Below, one piece after another: positions 27,864 to 35,800 of a stretch of 64,000 bases of DNA. Origin of the DNA: Acidobacteriota bacterium (lineage in GTDB: Bacteria > Acidobacteriota > Blastocatellia > Pyrinomonadales > Pyrinomonadaceae); assembly GCA_016700075.1 (NCBI GenBank), contig CP065000.1:3329546-3393545 (forward strand), in the 5' to 3' direction. A model generated the notes under the pieces. It was not told the origin of the DNA and searched no databases. It saw only the letters and a program-made list of their open reading frames with translations. A program made the position numbers and the translations under genes. Positions within the stretch are counted from its first letter, which is position 1. The number at the start of each line of letters is the position of its first letter.

Positions 27864-27903
27864 TCTTGTCCTTCTCCGTGCAAGCTGAAATAGCTCTCGT
27901 TGC

Positions 27904-28863
27904 CTATTGATTTCCGGAGCAACGAGTCACCGATCGTTGTCGTTTGCCCGCCCCCCTTTTTTGAATCGATCGGATATCCTCGGACGTAAACTTTTGAGAA
28001 TCCGCCGCTATGACCAGACCATTTTCGAGCGTGACAACCACCTTCCATTTATACGATCTCTTTGGATCCAGTTGCTTCTTCAACAGGTATGACGTAGAGT
28101 TCTCCGTTTCGAATTCATCGATTAGGATCTCTTCGTCGTCCGAAATATAGAGGTGATATTTCACGGCATTCGGAACACGTTGCCACCGCAGTACCAGGTC
28201 CGGTTCAACATACTCGAGCGCCATGCCGAGCGTGCTCTCTGTCCCACATTTCGATATCTCACCTCGGGTTCGGGAGACAGCATCACTACGGAGCCTCGCC
28301 GGAGCCCCTCGGTTATCGCTGGAACTTTTCGAGGTCTGCTTCACACGACGCCTTGGCGATCGCCGGTCTGTTAAGACTCGATCTGGCGGCTGATCGTTAC
28401 GGTTGGTTACATTAGCATGATCAGGAAGTACGACGTTCAGTTCTATAGCTTCAACGTGTCTTGGAAGGGAGATGGGACTTTCGCTCTCAAACGATCTCGC
28501 GACCTCGCTTTCAACACCCGGTTCGTTCGAAGCGGAAAAAAGGAGCACGAGAGCCAAGCCCAAGATGACGACCAGAGCACCGCCGCTCCAGGCTAAACCG
28601 CTCGGCTTGGTAAAGAACCCTCCAATAGCGTCTATGTACCGCGGAACCGAATATACCGACTCGTCGCTGGCCTGTGACTCTTGTAACCCGTCTTCGCCCA
28701 TGACGGCGGTCCAAAATTTTCCGGGGTCCGGCAACGGCAGGAGTCCGCGGCACTCCGCACATCGGATCAGATGCCCGCCAATGTTACGCGACTCACTCGC
28801 AGCGAGAGATCCAGCGCCGAACGCCGCGATCTGATTCCTTGTTAAGTGTTCCGATGGATTCAT
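27904..28863 (-). CDS. Membrane anti-sigma factor (zf-HC2) with C-terminal Fn3-like domain
   Basis: A 319-residue protein. The N-terminal zinc-binding anti-sigma domain carries the HxxxCxxC motif (H31, C35, C38), a single membrane segment spans about 90-110, and a low-complexity linker follows. The C-terminal part (about 220-300) has the LRWQRVPNAVKYHLYI pattern of a fibronectin type III/carbohydrate-type sandwich. The cytoplasmic domain would hold the ECF sigma factor and the extracytoplasmic sandwich would sense. The ATG overlaps the sigma stop codon (ATGA), the standard sigma/anti-sigma coupling. It lies 40 nt upstream of the peptidase. Confidence 0.85.
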   Translation of the reverse strand: MNPSEHLTRNQIAAFGAGSLAASESRNIGGHLIRCAECRGLLPLPDPGKFWTAVMGEDGLQESQASDESVYSVPRYIDAIGGFFTKPSGLAWSGGALVVILGLALVLLFSASNEPGVESEVARSFESESPISLPRHVEAIELNVVLPDHANVTNRNDQPPDRVLTDRRSPRRRVKQTSKSSSDNRGAPARLRSDAVSRTRGEISKCGTESTLGMALEYVEPDLVLRWQRVPNAVKYHLYISDDEEILIDEFETENSTSYLLKKQLDPKRSYKWKVVVTLENGLVIAADSQKFTSEDIRSIQKRGAGKRQRSVTRCSGNQ

Positions 28864-29558
28864 TTACGTATCGATCCTTCGAGTTTCACTCGTGCTTCGT
28901 ACCTCGCCTTCTTGATCGATCCAGCTGTTCCTTCCGTTCTTTCTGCAATTTCTGCATCGGTCATTGGCAACCGATCACAAATATCAATCCAATCCTTTTC
29001 GCTAAGATCCAAAGTCTCTGTCAACTGTTTTTCTGTAATACCCGTTTGCAGAAAATAGATGATCAGTTCTTGTGAGTGGAGCAGCAACGCTCGACGCTGC
29101 CGCAACGACAACCCGCAAATTCCTTGCCACACCAGTCGGATCAGGGAAACAACCTCGATTTCGGTCTGTCCCTCGATCAATGAGGCTTCGATTACGGCAA
29201 CATCGTCGGGATCAATGTTCGCGATGGGTGTTCTCTCGCGTGACAAAGAGCGGCTTAATTCGTTGTAGGCTGTTCGGGCAGCGAAAGCTCTCCACTCGTC
29301 GTCCGACATACTCTCGCTTTTTTCGTGATGATTTGTGGTCCAGCGCCAGAGCCGGAGTGCTATTTCCTGCACCAAATCCGACGCGTTTGCTGAATTCATC
29401 TGGGACCGGCGTCGTTGCACAATCCGTTGAACAATCGGTATCGCGGCGAGAAATGGGCTCTTAGCAGGTGGCGCACTTGAGACGCGGGACGTTGAAGCGG
29501 GCTGGTTGTCCTCAATCGCTCCTTGGTGCGACAATTCTTCTAAGAGAGAGTCGATCAT
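28860..29558 (-). CDS. ECF-type RNA polymerase sigma factor
   Basis: A 232-residue protein with a sigma2-like region (about 40-105, with DLVQEIALRLWRW resembling the core-binding helix) and a sigma4-like region at the C-terminus (DLSEKDWIDICDRLPMTDAE then IAERTEGTAGSIKKARYEAR, a helix-turn-helix). It is somewhat divergent and longer than typical ECF factors (about 180), with a 30-residue N-terminal extension. It heads the operon and is coupled to its anti-sigma factor. The operon is likely to be autoregulated from the 29.56-29.85 kb region. Confidence 0.82.
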   Translation of the reverse strand: MIDSLLEELSHQGAIEDNQPASTSRVSSAPPAKSPFLAAIPIVQRIVQRRRSQMNSANASDLVQEIALRLWRWTTNHHEKSESMSDDEWRAFAARTAYNELSRSLSRERTPIANIDPDDVAVIEASLIEGQTEIEVVSLIRLVWQGICGLSLRQRRALLLHSQELIIYFLQTGITEKQLTETLDLSEKDWIDICDRLPMTDAEIAERTEGTAGSIKKARYEARVKLEGSIRK

Positions 29559-30321
29559 CCAATACCTTTTTGCAGAATTTCCGCCCTGAGAGGACGGTTT
29601 TGCATTCTCTCAGTGAAAAACTTCACCGACAGAAAGTAATCTCGCGTCTTTGAGATGGATTTTACATCTGGACGCGTAGTTTTCGGCTATGAGTTTTCGT
29701 GAATTTACAGCAGGAAAACGCAGCCGGGATTGTGAGCTTAAACAAATTTTGCATTAGCGAAAGAAATCTAGTCAAATGTCAGAACAATTTAAGTAACAGA
29801 AAGGAATCTGACTTTTCTCGCACATTACGATTTTCTCGATCTATGTCTCATTGGTGAAACTGGAACAAGCAAGACTCATACCGCAAGGCTCATTCACGAG
29901 ACCATCCGCTCGTATCACATCCGTTGATTTTACTATGCCGGGCGTTCGCCCTCGATTATCGAGTCGGAACTGCCCGGCGATGAGAAGGCGCGTTTACCGG
30001 GTGTGGCCAGTTCGAAGGAAGGCAAATTCGAAGATACTGGTTCAGATTTAAACCACCTGGTTCATAAATAAACCAGACTGGTGCAAAATTTCGCCAAAGC
30101 TGGATAAGTTTTGACTAATCATTCCGTACTTTATCGTCTCGACCACTCATCAGTTCAATTCGGGTAAAAAGGAAACCGGAACAGGCTGTGTTCTGTAGAA
30201 CGATGCGATTAGTGTTGCCTCTGACGATAATCGTTTACAGCACCGAGATAATCTGCTACCATCTTTTCGAATCCAATTCTTTCATGTATTAAATAATCAA
30301 CTCTAATAAGGAGAAGTCCCC
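29559..30321. other. 763-bp intergenic region with repeated boxes upstream of the sigma operon
   Basis: I see no convincing gene here. The sigma-proximal half has three copies of the box AAAGNAATCT (29633-29642, 29761-29770, 29801-29810). Two of them extend to ACAGAAAGNAATCT. They are placed where promoter or operator sequences for the divergent minus-strand operon would be. The distal half holds the tandem palindromes at 30037-30083. The region ends with the TAAGGAGAAGTCCCC ribosome site shared by all three FG-GAP gene copies. Confidence 0.55.
30037..30083. promoter_or_regulatory. Tandem 20-bp palindromic operator-like sites
   Basis: CTGGTTCAGATTTAAACCAC and CTGGTTCATAAATAAACCAG follow each other directly, and a third half-site CTGGTG starts 21 bp later. 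Each is a near-perfect CTGGTT-N8-AACCAG dyad. The 20-21-bp period puts them on the same helix face. This is the typical look of a repressor or activator binding array; the regulator is unknown. Confidence 0.5.
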
Positions 30322-30759
30322 ATGTCTCTGTCAGGATCCCACGGTGTCGGAAAGCGTAAGAAGCTTTTGACGTGGTTTGGTGCGCTCGGGATTGCGGTTC
30401 TTGTCACGCTTGGGGTATTCGCATCGAATGGATGGCTGCCCTCGACCGACCCGCTGACGGGCAGGAAGACCGGCTGGTTTGGGAGAGAACTTCCGAAGAA
30501 CGCCTCAAGCAGCTGGAACCCATTCGCGGCCCCGTTACCCAACCCCACGCCGCAACTTTCAAAAGAGTACATATATGCTTCGGGATCGCGACTGCTTGCG
30601 ATCGAGGATGCGAACGCGACGGCGGCTCCTCCCGCCGATCTGGCCGTTTGGCGTCCATCGAACGGAATGTGGATGGTGATGGGGCAACAGGGATCTCAGG
30701 CGACCAATATGCAATGGGGGCTTTCGACCGACACTCCTGTACCGGGTGATTATTCATGA
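30322..30759 (+). pseudogene. FG-GAP surface protein, N-terminal fragment 1 (cut by IS110 copy 1)
   Basis: 145 codons that start after TAAGGAGAAGTCCCC. The product has a membrane anchor (about residues 16-34), a linker, and the beginning of an FG-GAP/VCBS-type repeat (PPADLAVWRPSNGMWMVMGQ), then stops. The final Tyr-Ser-stop comes from the IS110 end at 30751: paralogous fragment 2 continues PVPGDYDGDG at the same place. The intact gene would go on with more FG-GAP blades and, judging from the other side of the element, with RHS repeats. The fragment could still be translated as a short anchored protein. Confidence 0.75.
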
Positions 30760-30855
30760 AAAGGTCAACTCACATAAGTGTTGTTATTTGACAAGTTAAA
30801 GTAACGGGAAAAACGCGGCCGTCAGAATATTTACCCTTATCGACGGATTTCCTCC

Positions 30856-32331
30856 TTATGCGATATCGGGCCGTGGGGTGGACTTGGAGCGTGTGGCCTC
30901 GCGTTTCTGGTACCTGAGCAGGAGGCGCTCGGTGTGCTGTGAGAGGATGCGTTCCCAGTCGGTTTCGCTCGGGCTTGTCGGATCGAAGAGAAGATCGGTC
31001 GATGGGATGAGCGGTGAAGACGGATCGTCGAGATGGCGCTTTCGCTGATCAACGATCGCCGCATAGAGACGCTCGGCATCGGCGGCGGCCTGCTTTGTGA
31101 TCTGCGACTTGAGCTTGCGTCCCTGAACATCGATGCCTGTGCCGTAGAGAGCAGACCGGCCTCCTCTTTTAGCGGCAGCAGACTTGATCTCGATGCCCAG
31201 TTTCTTCTTCGCGAGAAAACGCCAGCGGGAACGCTTTTCCATCGTGAGGCGAGGCAGCTTATATACATAGTCCTCGCGGTTCGAGAGAAGATGATGGACG
31301 AGTTCGACAAGTTTACGAGCAACAGCGACGACCGCGACGTTGTGGTTTCGCTTTCGCTGGATGCGGGAGTAGAGAGCCCGCATCGGCCCCGGAGAACGAC
31401 GAAGTATCTCGGCCGCCTCGATGATCAGCCAACGGGCTTCGGCTCGCCCTTGCTTGGTGATCCGTCCGTTGCGTGAAGTGTCGCCTGACTGATATGTAGA
31501 AGGAACGACACCGAAGTAGGCGGCGAGTTTCTTTTTATCCGGGAACCTGCCGATGTCGCCGATGGTTCCGATCAGGCTCGAAGCGACCACCAGATTGACG
31601 CCGGTTATGGACAGCAGCCGGTCCATCTGTTCTTTGAGATGTGGTCTGAGTGCGACATAAGATGCGATCACTGATTCGAGATCGGCAACGAGTGCGTCGA
31701 TGCGGTCGATCTCGTTGAGAAGTGACCCGATCCTCATCCGGTCGAGTTCCGGAACCGGGGTCTTGATGCCTTCACCCCGGATGATGTTCTCGAGCCAGCG
31801 TCGTCCTGATGTTCCAAAGAGATCGCTTCGCTCCTGATGCACCATATTGCGGTGAAGCACGGAATGGATGGTGTTCTTGCATTCGGTCCGCCGACGAACG
31901 AGGCTCACTCGGTCCGTGATGAACTGACGCAACGCTTCGGTGTCCTCGTCCGGCAGCCAGACCTCGGGCAGATATCCGACGCGGGCAAGCTCAGCCAGAA
32001 CCCGTGCGTCGATCTTGTCGGTCTTGATCTTTGCCTGGGCGATAGTCTTTGTCTTGATCGGGTTGGAGACGATCACTCGTGCTTGTGAGTTGCCCCGCAG
32101 GAGTCTCGCGATAGATGTCGAGTTGGTCGTCACTTCGAGAGCGGCCGTATCGCCTTCTCTCAACTCAGCGGCAATGAGAAGAAAGCTCTCTCGGGTTGTC
32201 GCAAACCGCTTTGTCTCGATCTGAACACCACCGGCGTCGAGCACCGAGATCTGCGATTCACGCTTTGCGAGATCGATCCCGAACCAACGCGGACCGTCCG
32301 TCGCTCTTGTTGTCTTTGAAAAGAAACGCAT
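30856..32331 (-). CDS. IS110-family DEDD recombinase/transposase, copy 1
   Basis: A 491-residue protein. The RuvC-like DEDD catalytic residues are visible: D20 (FGIDLAKRES), E66 (AALEVTTNS), D105 and D108 (KIKTDKIDARVL). The C-terminal Transposase_20 domain has SITGVNLVVASSLIGTIGDI, KKLAAYFGVVPSTYQSGD and RITKQGRAEARWL, including the serine region used as nucleophile in this family. It is longer than classic IS110 enzymes because of a basic C-terminal extension after about residue 370. ATG 32331 has AAGGAGG nine bases upstream; the longer frame to 32397 is rejected. It appears intact. Confidence 0.93.
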   Translation of the reverse strand: MRFFSKTTRATDGPRWFGIDLAKRESQISVLDAGGVQIETKRFATTRESFLLIAAELREGDTAALEVTTNSTSIARLLRGNSQARVIVSNPIKTKTIAQAKIKTDKIDARVLAELARVGYLPEVWLPDEDTEALRQFITDRVSLVRRRTECKNTIHSVLHRNMVHQERSDLFGTSGRRWLENIIRGEGIKTPVPELDRMRIGSLLNEIDRIDALVADLESVIASYVALRPHLKEQMDRLLSITGVNLVVASSLIGTIGDIGRFPDKKKLAAYFGVVPSTYQSGDTSRNGRITKQGRAEARWLIIEAAEILRRSPGPMRALYSRIQRKRNHNVAVVAVARKLVELVHHLLSNREDYVYKLPRLTMEKRSRWRFLAKKKLGIEIKSAAAKRGGRSALYGTGIDVQGRKLKSQITKQAAADAERLYAAIVDQRKRHLDDPSSPLIPSTDLLFDPTSPSETDWERILSQHTERLLLRYQKREATRSKSTPRPDIA

Positions 32332-32716
32332 TTGTCCCTGCCTCCTTATATAAAGGTGTCGTATCAAGCAGGGCAGACCGCTGGTAGCGGGCGACAACTA
32401 TTCATCCGGGTTCCGGATACAGATGGGAGATCTTTCTCTTCACAAATCAGAGAACAGGACTATACTTGACCCAAGTGGGCGCGTGCGGCTAGGACTCTCA
32501 TTTACGACGGCAGGCTCTTGCAGTAATGCATGGCCTATACGTGAAGTCGAGAAGACCCGCAGCGATACCCGCCCTCACGGTCTACCCGTGGGCGGCGGGA
32601 CTGGCGTCGCGGCGCATCCTGTTGCCCAGCTTACCGAGCAGGTTATTCCTACTTGTTCGCTCACGCAACACCCGCACCGCTCACACCCTCCACGCACCCA
32701 TTCTTTTCATACCATT
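32332..32716 (-). ncRNA. Candidate bridge RNA region of IS110 copy 1
   Basis: 385 bp between the transposase start and the element end, strongly conserved in all copies. It contains three hairpins: 32434-32454 (TTCTCT/AGAGAA, variable 9-nt loop), 32512-32536 (AGGC/GCCT enclosing TGCA-GTAA-TGCA), and 32568-32599 (CCCGC/GCGGG extended by CACGG/CCGTG). TACGACGGC at 32503-32511 equals the FG-GAP target codons, and CTATTCAT at 32398-32405 equals the element's transposase-distal terminus including the core. IS110 elements such as IS621 encode their bridge RNA at this place. The transcript ends are not visible. Confidence 0.6.
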
Positions 32717-34102
32717 TACGATCAAAACGGCAATGTTACGCAGGACGCCGAGGGCAAGCGGTTTGCATATGATGCGGAGAACCATCAGAAGGAGTTCTTC
32801 AGTGCGAGCAACCCCGGCACGACCCCGGACGCGACTTATTCGTACGACGGTGACGGCCGCAGAATAAAGAAGGTTACGGCCGCGGAGACGACCGTGTTCG
32901 TCTACAACGCGAGTGGGCAACTTGTGGCGGAGTACTCGACTCAAATCAGTCAGACGCCGCAGGTTAGCTATTTGACAACCGATCATCTCGGGAGCCCGAG
33001 AGTCGTTTCCGATCATCTGGGAGCAGTTAAGGACAGGAAGGACTATTCGGCATTCGGCGAGGAAACGATATCAGCCCAACGGCAGAGCGCCTTGGGCTAC
33101 ACCGCTGCCGGTGACGAGCTTCGGAAAGGCTACACCGGCTACGAGAAAGATAATGAAAGCGGACTCGACTTCGCTCAGGCGAGGTATTACAACTCGACGC
33201 ATGGGCGCTACACCAGCATCGACCCGCTGACGGCGAGTGCGAGCATCCGAAACCCCCAGACGTTCAACCGCTACAGCTACGTCCTGAACTCTCCGTACAA
33301 ATATACGGACCCCCTCGGTTTGCTTCCGATGGGATGGAGAGACAGCACCGGAGGATGCGGGGCAGAATACTCTTCGTGCTCGGACAATTGGGGTTCCAGC
33401 ACTTGGGATGATGAGGATGTGCCGGAGCAGGAGGAAACCGAGGAGGGCGTGGCCGAAGATCAGCAAACCGAGGGCGGCGATCAACAGCAAGCTGAGGAAT
33501 CTACGCCACCTCCGACACCTTCGGCGGAACAGAATGCGGAGCCCCAATCAAACGTTACACCTGGGACAATAAATATCGGACTAGTCGAAGTTTTTGACCA
33601 GGTTCCGCGAGGTGGTGAACCAATCAGAGATACCGGGTTTCGAACGCCGGAGACGAAACCGGTCGGTACTGTGATGCCTGATGACGGTGAAGTAACGATC
33701 ACGAATCCCCCTGCGGGGGATGTATTCTACGTTCGACTCACGGCTACAATGAGCGGCGATGCGACGTTCGCTGGAGCTAATTTGCCAACGGTTGCAAAGA
33801 ACAGTACCAATAACAATTTTGAACAGACTACTTTGCCTGGGGAAAAGGCACAACCGGGAACAACAGGCCTAAAACCTGCGACAAAACTTTCGGATGACGG
33901 AAGGACTTTAACAGTGATTATTGCGATTGCCCGTGGTGACAGTACGAGTTCGGCAAGCACGAGATCGACTACTTTTACTGTTGGAATATATGGAAAGAGT
34001 ACGCAAGGACTAGCAGAGAGTCTTTTGGTGCGTCGTCCTAGTGATCCATCCGCGAAGTTGAAGATCAATATTACCCAGATCATTCCTCGCGATCTGCCAT
34101 AA
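32423..34102 (+). CDS. RHS repeat-associated core protein, C-terminal half 1, with element-derived N-terminus
   Basis: An open frame of 559 codons. The first 98 codons (32423-32716) lie in the IS110 non-coding end; RHS sequence starts at YDQNGNVTQDAEGKR (from 32717). The RHS core is complete: DHLGSPRVVSD, DYSAFGEE, YTGYEKDNESGLDFAQARYY, RYTSIDPL and NRYSYVLNSPYKYTDPLGL. After the core come a polar E/Q-rich linker and a unique tip (about 375-559) with a beta-rich pattern. The tip of RHS proteins is usually the variable effector. Whether translation starts at ATG 32423 is uncertain as the ribosome site is weak. Confidence 0.65.
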   Translation: MGDLSLHKSENRTILDPSGRVRLGLSFTTAGSCSNAWPIREVEKTRSDTRPHGLPVGGGTGVAAHPVAQLTEQVIPTCSLTQHPHRSHPPRTHSFHTIYDQNGNVTQDAEGKRFAYDAENHQKEFFSASNPGTTPDATYSYDGDGRRIKKVTAAETTVFVYNASGQLVAEYSTQISQTPQVSYLTTDHLGSPRVVSDHLGAVKDRKDYSAFGEETISAQRQSALGYTAAGDELRKGYTGYEKDNESGLDFAQARYYNSTHGRYTSIDPLTASASIRNPQTFNRYSYVLNSPYKYTDPLGLLPMGWRDSTGGCGAEYSSCSDNWGSSTWDDEDVPEQEETEEGVAEDQQTEGGDQQQAEESTPPPTPSAEQNAEPQSNVTPGTINIGLVEVFDQVPRGGEPIRDTGFRTPETKPVGTVMPDDGEVTITNPPAGDVFYVRLTATMSGDATFAGANLPTVAKNSTNNNFEQTTLPGEKAQPGTTGLKPATKLSDDGRTLTVIIAIARGDSTSSASTRSTTFTVGIYGKSTQGLAESLLVRRPSDPSAKLKINITQIIPRDLP

Positions 34103-34132
34103 TTAACGTAGACAGACTCTTAAGGAGGTACT

Positions 34133-34754
34133 ATGAAATCTTTCTGTAATTTTCTAGTGATGGTTTTGATTGTGCTCAGCATTTGCTCTCTAGACCTGTT
34201 TGCAGGGGAAAGACGTTGTATCTTTTGAGATCCCACCCGAGAAACTTTCACTGCTATTTGTAAATGATCCTACGTGTCCCATTCAGATATCAGGACCGGC
34301 AAAGATAATCGGCTATTCCAACGGCGGTCTTTCCTTTGGATACTCACTAACCAACAAGTCGAACGCAAATATAGAAAGTTTTTTAGTTGAGGCAACAGAT
34401 TGGTTTGGATTCAAGGGATACAGCAGTCCTTCGACAGTAAATCAAGGGTTCGTATTCGCTCCTGGAGGCACCTACGATGCGCTCTCGTCCGAGAAAGTTA
34501 TCGATGTTCTCCCATTTGATGATTCGATAGCTCGAGAGAGCGGGATAATGAACGTACACAACAAAATATGGATCGTTATGATTGTTAAGGTCAATCTTTC
34601 AGACGGATCGACTTATGACGCGTCACAGAAATTTAGGTCGCTTAGCGATTTTGTCGAGAAACCTTATTCAAAGGTTGGGTTGACAGAGGGTGAGTTAATT
34701 ACTCGAGAACAACAACTTCGCGAGTTTGTTTCGAAACTTATGGTTTCCAAGTAG
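34133..34754 (+). pseudogene. Exported protein of the RHS array, frameshifted copy
   Basis: An ATG at 34133 after AAGGAGG opens a signal peptide (MKSFCNFLVMVLIVLSICSL), but the frame shifts near 34204 so that it ends RRCIF-stop. The remaining 180 codons (DVVSFEIPPEKLSLLFVNDP onward) continue in another frame to 34754. The intact paralogue at 40549-41169 reads straight through; this copy lacks 2 nt relative to it just after the signal peptide. The family is unknown. Both copies lie directly upstream of an FG-GAP gene fragment. Confidence 0.75.
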
Positions 34755-34855
34755 CAACAAGTCTGCGTCGATTTATTTGTAATATCCACGACGAAATCGC
34801 GAACATCGTTTCCTTTTCGTTTTAACAGGTATTTATTTGGTAAGGAGAAGTCCCC

Positions 34856-35704
34856 ATGTCTCTGTCAGGATCCCACGATGTCGGAAAGCGAAAGAAGCTT
34901 TTTACGTGGTTTGGTGCGTTCGGGCTTGTGGTTCTTGTCACACTTGGGGTATTCGCTTCGAACGGGTGGCTGCCTCGGACCGATCCGCTGAGCGGCGAGA
35001 AGTATGGATGGTTCGGCAAGAAACTGCCGAAGCAGGCCACCTCCGCATGGAACCCTTTCCCTCCGCTCGACCCCACGCCGCAACTTTCAAAAGAGTACAT
35101 ATATGCTTCGGGATCGCGGCTGCTTGCGGTCGAAGATGCGAATGCAAACGCGGCTCCGCCTGCGGACATTGCCGTTTGGACGCCGAGCAATGGATTGTGG
35201 GCCGTCATGGGCCAAACTGGGTCGCAGGCGACGGGATTGCAGTTCGGCATGTCTGGCGATATTCCCGTTCCAGGCGATTACGACGGCGACGGAAAAACAG
35301 ATTTTGCGGTCTTTCGACCCAGCTCGTCGGCGATCTTTTACGTCTGGCCAAGTGGCGGCGGGAGCTACTATGGATATTACTGGGGCGTGACCGGCGACAA
35401 ACCCGCGATGGGAGATTTCGATGGCGACGGCAAGCACGACATCGTGATCGCCCGGCCCAACACAGGTTCGAATTCGCTTGATTGGTGGATCCGAAAGAGT
35501 TCCGATTCGACCTACTATGCGGTCAGTTGGGGGGTTCCTACGGACGACCTTGCCGTGGCGGATTACGACGGAGACGGCATCGCCGACCGTGCCGTCTACC
35601 GATCTTCCGACCAGACCTTCTACATCATCCGTTCGAGCGACGGCGGATTCTTTGGGGTTGACATAGGCGTGACCGGAACGGTTGTCAGCTCCGACTATTC
35701 ATGA
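34856..35704 (+). pseudogene. FG-GAP surface protein, N-terminal fragment 2 (cut by IS110 copy 2)
   Basis: 282 codons after GGAGAAGTCCCC. A membrane anchor (about 16-34) is followed by five FG-GAP/VCBS-type blades, each with a DYDGDG or DFDGDG calcium-binding loop (VPGDYDGDGKTDFAVFRPS, MGDFDGDGKHDIVIARP, VADYDGDGIADRAVYR). It is the longest of the three fragments and ends SSDYS-stop inside the next IS110 end. This copy shows what the other two fragments lost: both of their insertion points exist here as uninterrupted GATTACGACGG. Confidence 0.78.
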
Positions 35705-35800
35705 AAAGGTCAACTCACATAAGTGTTGTTATTTGACAAGTTAAAGTAACGGGAAAAACGCGGCCGTCAGAATATTTACCCTTATCGACGGATTTCCTCC

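Larger units (their letters stand above)
30751..32716 (-). mobile_element. IS110-family element, copy 1 (1966 bp)
   Basis: The ends are set by comparing three copies and the uninterrupted repeats. The left junction follows GAT of a GAT-TAC codon pair; the right junction precedes TACGA of an RHS Tyr-Asp motif. The core dinucleotide TA is present at both sides. There are no terminal inverted repeats and no longer target duplication, as expected for IS110. The element holds a DEDD transposase on the minus strand and a 385-bp non-coding end upstream of it. All three copies are exactly 1966 bp. Confidence 0.82.

Noticed and set aside
32423..32716. 98-codon frame in the IS110 end taken as an independent protein domain
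   Set aside because: It has no recognisable fold, a weak ribosome site, and the DNA has stronger signs of structured RNA. It is reported only as an open frame joined to the RHS half.
32332..32716. Group II intron or retron as explanation of the conserved non-coding segment
   Set aside because: No reverse transcriptase is present and the ends do not show intron boundary sequences. An IS110 non-coding end explains position, conservation and the adjacent recombinase.
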